Source of the DNA: an uncultured Hungatella sp.
GTDB lineage: Bacteria; Bacillota; Clostridia; Lachnospirales; Lachnospiraceae
Reading direction: 5' to 3'
Assembly: GCA_949879795.1 (NCBI GenBank)
Contig: CATLBR010000001.1
Coordinates: 1 to 64,000, forward strand
Length of the DNA: 64,000 nt
Shown: one piece after another, positions 20,634 to 28,281 of the stretch
How the letters are laid out: the number at the start of each line of letters is the position of its first letter
Position numbering within the stretch: the first letter of the stretch is position 1
The notes under the pieces: model-generated
What the model was told of the DNA's origin: nothing
What the model saw: only the letters and a program-made list of their open reading frames with translations
Databases searched by the model: none
Program-made: the position numbers and the translations under genes

Positions 20634-21836
20634 ATGTCTCTGCTTCGATTTGAACTGCGAAAATTACTGTTCAACAGAAAGACCCTGCTTTTGCTGCTGT
20701 ACCTGTTTGTCCTTTACAGCGTGGTCGGTCTGACCTCCACCATGTTCCTGATCGGCGGCAATGACAGTTACCACGCTTACGAGGAATTAGCCGCTGGCTG
20801 TGAAGGTCCCTTTGACAGCCAAAAAGCCGCAGAAGCGGAAAAAATCTATCAGGAAGTCAGTACACGGTATGGCACAGACACACGGATGATCGCCCGGAGC
20901 GTCAAAGACCAGCCGGAAATCATTCTGGCGGTGAACTACCACGCCTATACCCAACGGGTGGAGGAGTATTGGAACGGCACGCCGCCGGAGAGCGCCGAGG
21001 AGCCCTATGGGATCACTCTTCTGCAGGGGAAGCTCATGGAATTGGAACGCCAGGGGAGGCAGGATACCTTTGATTATTGGGAGTTGTCCGCCTCCCTGCA
21101 AAGGCTGACAGAGCTGGGAGAGCCGGAGTTTGCCAATGCCTTGCTGTGGGAAAACCTGTTCAACAACTGGGGGGAGCATATGATGCAGTTCCTTCTGTTT
21201 GTGCCGCTGACCTTTGTTATCGCCCCGGTGTTCGCAGTAGAACGCTCCAGCGGCATGGATAACCTGATTTTGAGCTCCCGGAATGGCAGGCGAAAGATCG
21301 TCACAGCAAAATTGTTGAGTGTACTCGCCGCCTCCACGGTTGTGGCCACGTTGTATCTGGCCGCTACGTTTCTGTTCGGTTTTCTGCCACATGGGAGTTT
21401 CCATGGCTGGGATGCCGCCATCCAGTCCATTCCCACCTATGCCCGGTCCATGTTCCCGTTCAAGGTCTGGCAGCTTGCCGGAGTCGGGGCCGCATGGCTT
21501 ATTTTTACCGGCGCAGTTTATAGTCTGATTATTTGTTTTATTTCCTCCCGAATGAAAAGCCAGATGGGAACAGCGGGGGTCAGCCTTGCAATCCTGTTTG
21601 TGAATGTAGGGCTGGCGGCGATGGGCGATACCGTGACACAGAGGCTTGGGGCGTTGGTGGATTTCGGGCTGGCAAATGTTACGTTGATGAAAGAGGTGTT
21701 TGGCGGATATAAGGGTTTCAATATCTTCGGAATGTATGTCAGCTATCCGGTTATGGCGGTTTTTGTTTTGGTTGCTATTGCTGCCGTTGCCGCTTTTGGG
21801 GCTTACTTGGGGCAGAAAAGCAGAGCTGTGGTATGA
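20634..21836 (+). CDS. ABC transporter permease, ABC-2 superfamily
   Basis: 400-residue membrane protein, likely partner of the preceding ATPase. One N-terminal helix (LLLLLYLFVLYSVVGL) is followed by an extracytoplasmic region of about 150 residues (YHAYEELAAGCEGPF onwards) and then five or six helices (MQFLLFVPLTFVIAPVFAVE, VVATLYLAATFLFGF and others). This layout suits exporter permeases with an external domain between helices 1 and 2. ATG 20634 is chosen because GGGAGGTAATGCC precedes it and because it marks the first helix; the frame stays open upstream inside the ATPase gene but that is not the start. Confidence 0.82.
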   Translation: MSLLRFELRKLLFNRKTLLLLLYLFVLYSVVGLTSTMFLIGGNDSYHAYEELAAGCEGPFDSQKAAEAEKIYQEVSTRYGTDTRMIARSVKDQPEIILAVNYHAYTQRVEEYWNGTPPESAEEPYGITLLQGKLMELERQGRQDTFDYWELSASLQRLTELGEPEFANALLWENLFNNWGEHMMQFLLFVPLTFVIAPVFAVERSSGMDNLILSSRNGRRKIVTAKLLSVLAASTVVATLYLAATFLFGFLPHGSFHGWDAAIQSIPTYARSMFPFKVWQLAGVGAAWLIFTGAVYSLIICFISSRMKSQMGTAGVSLAILFVNVGLAAMGDTVTQRLGALVDFGLANVTLMKEVFGGYKGFNIFGMYVSYPVMAVFVLVAIAAVAAFGAYLGQKSRAVV

Positions 21837-21863
21837 TAGCGAACCCATGAAAGTGGAGTAGCG

Positions 21864-22268
21864 GTGTTGGTGTTGCATTGGGTATTGGGAAGGATGTGCA
21901 TGGTGGGTTATTCCGAGGAGCGGAAGCTGGTAGCCACTTATCGGGTGAGCAGGATCAGCCATCTGACGGTGACAGAGGAATCGGCGCGGAAACGCCCAGC
22001 AGACTTCACCATCTCAGACTACTTTGGGCAGACTTTTTTCATGTATCTCGGTGAGGAGGCCAAGGTGGAGCTGCTGTGCGAGAACGCGCTCAAGGGCAGT
22101 ATCATTGACCGTTTCGGGGAAGAAGTCTGCGTCCAGATTGTTGATAAAGAGCATTTCAAAGTGACGGCTACCGTCGCTCTGAACAATAACTTCCATGGCT
22201 GGGTGTTTGCGTCTGGAGGAAAGATGTGGATACTCGACCCGGAAAAGGTAGTGGATGTCGAGAAATAG
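21864..22268 (+). pseudogene. WYL-domain regulator, C-terminal fragment
   Basis: Only the C-terminal half of a YafY/DeoR-type regulator is present: EERKLVATYRVSRISHLTV, ISDYFGQTFFMYLGEE, then IDRFGEEVCVQIVDKEHF and the closing HGWVFASGGKMWILDPEKV. The N-terminal helix-turn-helix is missing and no ribosome site precedes the first Met. It sits right after the exporter operon and was probably its regulator or a neighbour before truncation. Confidence 0.7.
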
Positions 22269-22281
22269 ATAGCCCTACACA

Positions 22282-22317
22282 GGGGCAGGTGTGAATCATG
22301 CGGATCACACCTGCCCC
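22282..22317 (+). terminator. 13-bp GC-rich hairpin
   Basis: GGGGCAGGTGTGA (22282-22294) and TCACACCTGCCCC (22305-22317) are exact complements, just past the WYL fragment. The following bases, CCAAATTTATC, give only a weak T tract. Confidence 0.6.
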
Positions 22318-22330
22318 CCAAATTTATCTA

Positions 22331-22364
22331 GAAAAAAGATGGCTAATGATAAACCATCTTTTTC
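22331..22364. terminator. Bidirectional terminator
   Basis: GAAAAAAGATGG (22331-22342) pairs with CCATCTTTTTC (22354-22364). The A-rich left arm and T-rich right arm provide a T tract on either strand, serving both the upstream fragment and the GH31 gene reading leftward. Confidence 0.65.
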
Positions 22365-22516
22365 CCGTTCCATGTTATAATGGAACTATACTCAAACAAG
22401 ATTTTTATAACGATTTTTAAAATTGGTCAACAAAAATTTAACTTCGGTTTCTACGAAAAATACTATATTAGGGGGAGCAAGTTGCCATGAACGCATATGA
22501 ACAATAACGGGAGCCT

Positions 22517-24052
22517 TCACCCCTCCCTCCAAAACCACGGCAGTTTGTGAAGCGGCGCGGCCACCTCATAATTTCTCCCGCCATCATACACACGTCCCCC
22601 TTCATCTCTCCACTTTCCTGGCGGGAAAACCACAAGGCGGGCTGTGGCGTTGGGCGACAGCACAGGGGCGGCTAAAAGGCGGTCTCCTAAGAAAAATTCA
22701 TCGGTAATGGTCTCGTACCCGCTGTGGGGGTAGGAGTATTCTAACAGCCGGAGGACAGGTTCTCCTGTTCTCTGGCTTTCTTTTACCAGGTCCAGGATGT
22801 AGGGGGTGAGGCGGGCGTGGAGTCTTCCTGCCTCCAGCACCAGATGGCAGTGTTCCTGGGAAAGGCAGGTCCAGGGCTTTTTGGAGTACTGCATCATGGG
22901 AAAGCAAGCGCTGCACTGAGCCCAGCGGACAAACAGCTCCCCGTCTATGACGGTTCCTGGCAGGAAGGAGAGGTAGTCGCCGCCGCCTACCATGTCGGGG
23001 CAGATAAAGGGGTGGCCCAGAAGCCCGGCCATGGCTCCGTCAGGGATGAGGGAGAGGAGGCCTTCGTTGTGGTAGCGGTGCCATTTGTCCCGGAGGCGCT
23101 GGATCTGGAGGAGACCGCCGCAGCCGAAGGAGTCCTTCAGCTCGTGGTATTCATAGGACATGGCGAAGCGGTTGTAGGCCTGGTTCAGCTCATAGCAGGA
23201 GAGTTGGGTATCCATCTGGCCTCCTATGATGTGGCTGGGATGGTACATGTCCGGGTTGCCGCCGTCGAATTTGAATCCATCCACGCCGTATTCTTCCATG
23301 AGACGGTCAAGCTGTTTTTTGAGAAAATGGACATCAGCCGGATTGGCCAGGTTTAAGAGGGCGCTGTAGCCGTTCCACCATTCTGTAAGGGCGGGTTTTC
23401 CTGTGTCCTTATATCGGATGAACACTTGGTCATTTTCCCGAAGGGTTTTGACAAAGAACTCTCCGTCAGGACAGACCACAGGGACGACCCACAGCATGAG
23501 CTTGAATCCCATGGCGTGAAGTTTCTCTACCATGGCTTTGGGGTCCGGAAAGGCGGCAGGGTCAAATTGCCAGCAGCCATATCGCCCGTGCCACCCTTCG
23601 TCCAAGATCAGAATTCCCGGGGCGAAGCCGTGGTCCAGGATCTCTCTGGCGTAGGCGAGAACTCCTTCCTGGGTGGGGTGATACTGGTACTCGATCCAGG
23701 TGTTGTACTGAACGTTCTTAAAAAAATCTAAATTCAGGGGCTGTCCCTGAAAAGGAAAATGTCTTTCCATGGCGGACAGGTAGGCCCCTCTCAAGGTGGA
23801 GGCAGGGTGGGCCACCTGAATCTCTCCATGGCTTTCAAAGGTGAATTCTCCTGATTCCAGGGTCACCTCCATGGCCTCTGTTCCATAGACGTACCGCCCG
23901 GCGGTGGACAGCCACAGAGGCATGGTCTGGTTTTCCGTGTAGCTTCGGTCCATGGAAAAGCGGCTTTCTTTTCCAAGGGGAAATTTTTCCCCCAGGGCGC
24001 TGGAGCCGCCCCACCAGTATTCGCCATCTTGAATTTTCACTGCTATTTTCAA
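22517..24052 (-). CDS. GH31-like family glycosidase
   Basis: Retaining alpha-glycosidase of the GH31 clan. After an N-terminal beta domain, the barrel begins at FKNVQYNTWIEYQYHPTQEG. The nucleophile is Asp263 in DGFKFDGGN, and CPDMVGGGDY carries the probable acid/base Asp. The cleaved bond cannot be fixed; alpha-xylosidase or alpha-galactosidase activities are possible. The start is taken as TTG 24052: GAGGAGGG lies 8 bases upstream and the protein begins LKIAVKIQDGEYWW, as family members do. A longer ATG reading runs back into a tandem repeat and lacks a ribosome site. No signal peptide, so cytoplasmic. It lies divergent from the LplBCA-type importer and is probably part of that glycan locus. 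Confidence 0.85.
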   Translation of the reverse strand: MKIAVKIQDGEYWWGGSSALGEKFPLGKESRFSMDRSYTENQTMPLWLSTAGRYVYGTEAMEVTLESGEFTFESHGEIQVAHPASTLRGAYLSAMERHFPFQGQPLNLDFFKNVQYNTWIEYQYHPTQEGVLAYAREILDHGFAPGILILDEGWHGRYGCWQFDPAAFPDPKAMVEKLHAMGFKLMLWVVPVVCPDGEFFVKTLRENDQVFIRYKDTGKPALTEWWNGYSALLNLANPADVHFLKKQLDRLMEEYGVDGFKFDGGNPDMYHPSHIIGGQMDTQLSCYELNQAYNRFAMSYEYHELKDSFGCGGLLQIQRLRDKWHRYHNEGLLSLIPDGAMAGLLGHPFICPDMVGGGDYLSFLPGTVIDGELFVRWAQCSACFPMMQYSKKPWTCLSQEHCHLVLEAGRLHARLTPYILDLVKESQRTGEPVLRLLEYSYPHSGYETITDEFFLGDRLLAAPVLSPNATARLVVFPPGKWRDEGGRVYDGGRNYEVAAPLHKLPWFWREG

Positions 24053-24181
24053 TTGTGATTCCCTCCTCGGTCGGGGGCCATGTCTTCTGGCCCTGTTTTT
24101 TCTCTCATGCCCCATAGTTTTAGATCTCTATTCCGGTTGCTTGCGGCAGCTCTTGAAATCATCTCCTGGTTTTTCCACGCG

Positions 24182-24289
24182 ACCGCCCTGAAATCTCTTC
24201 CTGACCACTTTCCCGCGGCCGCCCCAAAATCTCTTCTTGGCCATTTCCGCACGGCCGCCCCGAAATCTCTTCCCGCTCTTTCCCGCACG
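24182..24289. repeat. Three 36-bp tandem repeats upstream of GH31
   Basis: Units starting at 24182, 24218 and 24254 share CCGCCCCRAAATCTCTTCY and a closing CTTTCCCGCRCGG-like end with scattered changes. They lie in the leader between the GH31 gene and the divergent importer. No spacers separate the units, so this is not a CRISPR array. Confidence 0.65.
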
Positions 24290-24406
24290 GCAGGCGGAAG
24301 AAAGACCTTCCGCTATCCAACAGTCCTTCCTGTCTATAGTTTACTCCCATTTCTTTTGTAAAACAAGCTGGCGAAAATTTCTTGAAACCCAAGAAAAAAC
24401 CACATA

Positions 24407-24479
24407 TTTACCAAATGTCAAAAATGGCATACCTGGTAAAAAACGAAATATTTACAAAAATATGGAGAAATTATATGAT
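24407..24479 (+). promoter_or_regulatory. Promoter and dyad upstream of the LplB-type importer
   Basis: TTTACA (24451-24456), a 17-base spacer and TATGAT (24474-24479) form a credible promoter. Just upstream TTTACCA (24407-24413) and TGGTAAA (24434-24440) form an inverted repeat 20 bases apart, a possible activator or repressor site. Confidence 0.5.
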
Positions 24480-24563
24480 TTGGTTGTGATAAATGCGGTC
24501 GAGGTAAAGCGGCAGGCGATACGTGACAACGGACACATACATACAGGGAAGAAGGTTAAGGAC

Positions 24564-25502
24564 ATGCCAAAAAAGAAGGACATTGGGATCAAAAGGAATC
24601 GGACGTTTGCTCAGGGGATGCGCCACAGTTGGCAGTTATATCTGCTGCTGCTGCCGGCCATGGTCTATCTGTTGATATTCCATTACGCTCCTCTATATGG
24701 AATCCAGATCGCGTTCCGGGATTATTCTCCGGGGCTGGGATTTTCGGAAAGTCCTTTTGTGGGGCTGAAACATTTTCTCTATTTTATAAGGTCGCCTCAG
24801 TTTGTGACGCTGATCCGGAACACGGTGAGCCTCAATGTGCTGAGACTGGTGTTCTGCTTCCCCTTTCCTATTTTTCTGGCGCTGGTGTTAAATGAGGCCT
24901 CCAACGCGAAGTTTCAGAAGCTGGTACAGAATTTAACCTACGCTCCTCATTTTATCTCCACGGTGGTGCTCTGCGGGATGATCGTAAGCTTTACGTCTCC
25001 CACCACAGGGATCATCAACACTTTTATTCAGGCCTTTGGAGGGAAGCCTATCGACTTTATGGGGCAGGAGAGCTGGTTTCGGCCCATCTACATCTTGTCG
25101 GACATGTGGAAGGATACGGGCTGGTCCTCCATCATCTATCTGGCGGCCCTGGCGGGGATCGACCCGTCTCTCCATGAGGCGGCCCAGATCGACGGGGCTT
25201 CCCGGCTCCAGAGGATTCTCTACATCAATATTCCGGGGATCGCTTCCACCATCATTATCCTGCTGATCATGGAGTTCGGCAAGATGATGAGTCTTGGATT
25301 TGAGAAGGTGTATTTGCTGCAAAACTCCTTAAACCTGCCGGTGTCAGAGGTTATTTCCACCTATGTTTACAAGACCGGTCTGCTGGGGGCCAAGTTCAGC
25401 TACACCACGGCCATCGATGTGTTCAATTCCATGATAAACTGCTGTCTCCTGCTGGTTGTGAACAAGATTTCCAGCAAGGTCAGCGAGACCAGTCTGTTCT
25501 GA
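24564..25502 (+). CDS. LplB-type carbohydrate ABC permease
   Basis: Membrane permease of the subfamily used for aldouronates and other complex oligosaccharides (LplB/YtcP class). ATG 24564 is chosen because it gives the usual short basic N-terminus (MPKKKDIGIKRNRTFAQGM) followed by the first helix YLLLLPAMVYLLIFHYAPLY; an AAGGTTAAGGAC site precedes it. Six helices follow, with the docking loop HEAAQIDGASRLQRILYI near residue 205. It is first of a three-gene importer transcribed with its membrane-bound AraC regulator. No ATPase is encoded nearby. Confidence 0.92.
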   Translation: MPKKKDIGIKRNRTFAQGMRHSWQLYLLLLPAMVYLLIFHYAPLYGIQIAFRDYSPGLGFSESPFVGLKHFLYFIRSPQFVTLIRNTVSLNVLRLVFCFPFPIFLALVLNEASNAKFQKLVQNLTYAPHFISTVVLCGMIVSFTSPTTGIINTFIQAFGGKPIDFMGQESWFRPIYILSDMWKDTGWSSIIYLAALAGIDPSLHEAAQIDGASRLQRILYINIPGIASTIIILLIMEFGKMMSLGFEKVYLLQNSLNLPVSEVISTYVYKTGLLGAKFSYTTAIDVFNSMINCCLLLVVNKISSKVSETSLF

Positions 25503-25519
25503 CAGGGAGGTGACAGGTA

Positions 25520-26407
25520 GTGAATAAGAAAGTGTATGGTTCGGAAAAGACATTTAATATCATGGTGAATCTGATCCTGCTGCTGTGCGGCCTCATTGCC
25601 CTCTACCCGCTGATTTTCGTGATTTCCGCCTCTGTCAGCGACCCCACTGCCGTGAACAGCGGCAAGGTAACCTTTTTCCCGGTAGGGTTTAATATTAAAG
25701 GTTACAAGGCTATTTTAAAGAGCAAGTGGATCGTCACCGGCTACCGCAACAGTCTTTTTTACACCGTGGCGGGAACGGCTCTCAATGTGTCGGTGACGCT
25801 GATGGCAGGATACGCCCTGTCCCGGAAGGATCTGTACGGGAGAAAGTTCATCACCTTGTTTATGATGTTTACCATGTGGTTCAGCGGGGGAATCATCACC
25901 ACCTACCTGGTGGTCAACAAGATCGGCCTGTACAACAAGTGGTATACCTTGATCATCATGGGACTGATCTCTGTGTACAATGTGATCATCACCAGGTCCT
26001 TCATATCAGGCAGTATTCCCCTGGAGCTCCAGGAGGCGGCCAGGATCGACGGGTGCAGTGATTTTCAGATTTTTGGAAGGCTGATTTTGCCTCTGTCCAA
26101 GCCTGTGGTGGCGATTTTGTGCTTGTACTATGGCCTGGGGCACTGGAACAGCTATTTCAACGCTCTGATCTACTTAAAGGACAAGAATTTACAGCCTCTC
26201 CAGATTTTCCTCAGGGAGATTTTGGTACAGAATGAGACCATACAGATGAGCAGCGATGCCCTGGATTCCCTGATCGAGCGTGCTCTCATGGCCCAGACCA
26301 TGAAGTACAGCCTGATCGTGGTCGCTTCGCTCCCCATGCTGATCATTTATCCTTTTTTACAGAAATTTTTTGTAAAAGGCGTGATGATCGGCTCGGTAAA
26401 GGGCTGA
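25520..26407 (+). CDS. LplC-type carbohydrate ABC permease
   Basis: Second permease of the importer, 295 residues. It starts with GTG at 25520 behind GGGAGGTGAC. The first helix is IMVNLILLLCGLIALYPLIF, the docking loop is QEAARIDGCSDFQIFGRLILP, and the tail KFFVKGVMIGSVKG is diagnostic of the LplC/YcjP class. It sits 17 bases after the LplB-type gene and 32 before the binding protein. Confidence 0.92.
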   Translation: MNKKVYGSEKTFNIMVNLILLLCGLIALYPLIFVISASVSDPTAVNSGKVTFFPVGFNIKGYKAILKSKWIVTGYRNSLFYTVAGTALNVSVTLMAGYALSRKDLYGRKFITLFMMFTMWFSGGIITTYLVVNKIGLYNKWYTLIIMGLISVYNVIITRSFISGSIPLELQEAARIDGCSDFQIFGRLILPLSKPVVAILCLYYGLGHWNSYFNALIYLKDKNLQPLQIFLREILVQNETIQMSSDALDSLIERALMAQTMKYSLIVVASLPMLIIYPFLQKFFVKGVMIGSVKG

Positions 26408-26439
26408 AAATATGATAAACTATTTTAAGGAGGTACTTT

Positions 26440-28176
26440 ATGAAGAAAAAACATTATCTGGCGCTGGCACTGGCGGGAGCGGTCTGTCTCACAGCCTGTT
26501 CCGGAGGCTCTTCTGGTTCGGCAGGTTCCCAGGCTCCGGCGGCCAACACCGGAGCGGTTGGTGAGAACAAGGCTGGCCAGGGAACCCAGACAGCGCCGGA
26601 AAGCGGCGGAGGTGACGAGGCCATAAAGGTGTCCATGATGGTGGCCACCAAGGCGACCCAGGGGGATTGGGCGGATTACTGGGTGATCAAGCATATCGCC
26701 CGGGAGCTAGGGGTTCAGTTTGAGGTGGATCAGGTGACCCAGGATGCCTGGTCGGAGAAAAAGAATCTGGCTTTCGCCTCAGGTGACCTGCCTATGGTGT
26801 TTTTAAATGATCTCACAGACACAGAGCTGGCTACCTACGGCAGTCAGGGGCTGATCCTTCCTCTGGAGGATTACATCACAAGGGAGAACATGCCCAACTT
26901 CTTCGCTGTTTTGGACCAGGAGGAGTATTCTGGATTGTTGTCCAGCTTGTATTTCCCAGACGGACACATCTATGCTATCCGGGGGATCAACGGAGCTCAG
27001 AGGGAGTACGCCAAGAGCCGGTTCTTTATCAACGAGGCCTGGTGTAAGGCTCTGGGGTTTGAGAAGCTGCCGGAGAATCTGGACCAGTTTTACGACTATC
27101 TGGTCGCGGTCCGGGACAATGACGCCAATGGAAACGGGGATGCCACGGACGAGATTCCCTTAGGTGGCTCCTACAGCGAGGACGGCACGGACTATTATGA
27201 CAACTTTATCCCCATTCTCACGGCTTTCGGGTATGTGAGCAGGACTTATCAGACTGATGACACGGGAAAGGTCGTCTATGTTCCGGAGCAGGACAACTAC
27301 AAGGAATTCTTGAAATACATGAACAGACTGTACACGGAAGGACTTTTGGACCCTGAGTATTTTACCCAGACAGCGGACCAGAGAAAGGCCAAGGAGGCCT
27401 CCAACCTCTGCGGAGCTTTCACGGACTACGCCTCTTATTTGAATATCACAGACCCAGCGGTATTTTTACAGTTCAGAGGTTTAAAGCCCATGACCAGCCG
27501 GTTTAACAGCCAGCGGATGTGGCCGGCAAAGGATATTGTCTATGACGGGGCCATGGTGCTGACCAACAAGGTGACGGATGAGGCTACCATCAAAAAGCTC
27601 TTGTCTGTTATCGACTGGTGCTATTCGGAGGAGGGAACCTACGCTACCATGATCGGCCCCAGAATCGGTCAGGACCCGGAATTCCCGGAGTATGGGTGGG
27701 AGCTGATGGAGACGGATTTCGGCACAGAGCAGAGAAAGTGGACATATGACGAGAAGGCTTACGAGACTTCTTCGGCCTACATTGATTTCCACTGCACGCC
27801 AGGGGACAATTATTTCCCATTTGCCCAGACAGCGGACAGGTGCCTGAAGAATTCCATCACCATGGAGGTGTACGAGAACGAGAGCACGGCCAAGACTCTC
27901 CGTCTGACCTATGATATCATGAACAATGTGTTTGATTATCTGAAAGTGGACTGGCCGGACAGCATGAAATTGACAGCGGAGGAGGCGGATGAGTTAAGTC
28001 TCATTGAGACGGATTTGAGCAGCTACAAGCAGACCATGGAGTCTAAGATGATCATCGGGGATCTGGATATCGACGGGACGTGGGACGAGTTTGTGTCAGG
28101 ACTTCATTCCAGAAATTTAGACCGATACCTGGAGATTCTTCAGCAGGCGTATGACCGATGGTCTTCCAACAAGTAG
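26440..28176 (+). CDS. LplA-type substrate-binding lipoprotein
   Basis: Extracellular binding lipoprotein of 578 residues, the usual size for LplA-type proteins. The signal peptide MKKKHYLALALAGAVCLTA precedes the lipidated Cys in LTAC, then a Gly/Ser/Ala linker. A calcium-binding-like loop, RDNDANGNGDATDEIP, near residue 220 is common in this family. The C-terminus has LQQAYDRWSSNK. AAGGAGGTAC precedes the ATG. It binds the ligand for the preceding two permeases; an unsaturated or acidic oligosaccharide containing rhamnose is a guess from the GH78 gene downstream. Confidence 0.92.
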   Translation: MKKKHYLALALAGAVCLTACSGGSSGSAGSQAPAANTGAVGENKAGQGTQTAPESGGGDEAIKVSMMVATKATQGDWADYWVIKHIARELGVQFEVDQVTQDAWSEKKNLAFASGDLPMVFLNDLTDTELATYGSQGLILPLEDYITRENMPNFFAVLDQEEYSGLLSSLYFPDGHIYAIRGINGAQREYAKSRFFINEAWCKALGFEKLPENLDQFYDYLVAVRDNDANGNGDATDEIPLGGSYSEDGTDYYDNFIPILTAFGYVSRTYQTDDTGKVVYVPEQDNYKEFLKYMNRLYTEGLLDPEYFTQTADQRKAKEASNLCGAFTDYASYLNITDPAVFLQFRGLKPMTSRFNSQRMWPAKDIVYDGAMVLTNKVTDEATIKKLLSVIDWCYSEEGTYATMIGPRIGQDPEFPEYGWELMETDFGTEQRKWTYDEKAYETSSAYIDFHCTPGDNYFPFAQTADRCLKNSITMEVYENESTAKTLRLTYDIMNNVFDYLKVDWPDSMKLTAEEADELSLIETDLSSYKQTMESKMIIGDLDIDGTWDEFVSGLHSRNLDRYLEILQQAYDRWSSNK

Positions 28177-28206
28177 GATTCACCAGAACGGACAGAGACG
28201 TGCTTA

Positions 28207-28238
28207 CAGGAAGGGACAGCCAGGGCGGTCCCTTCCTG
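28207..28238 (+). terminator. Hairpin between binding protein and regulator genes
   Basis: CAGGAAGGGAC (28207-28217) pairs perfectly with GTCCCTTCCTG (28228-28238). No T tract follows, so it may protect the upstream mRNA or lower regulator expression rather than end transcription. Confidence 0.55.
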
Positions 28239-28281
28239 ACATGCGTGGAGATTCCGTGGTTTCAAAAGATGGGGGAGTTTT

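Noticed and set aside
22486-22506. Six-codon peptide MNAYEQ behind GGGGGAGC
   Set aside because: Too short to support; possibly the relic of a deleted gene start.
24182-24289. 36-bp repeats upstream of GH31 as a CRISPR remnant
   Set aside because: Tandem units with no spacers between them.
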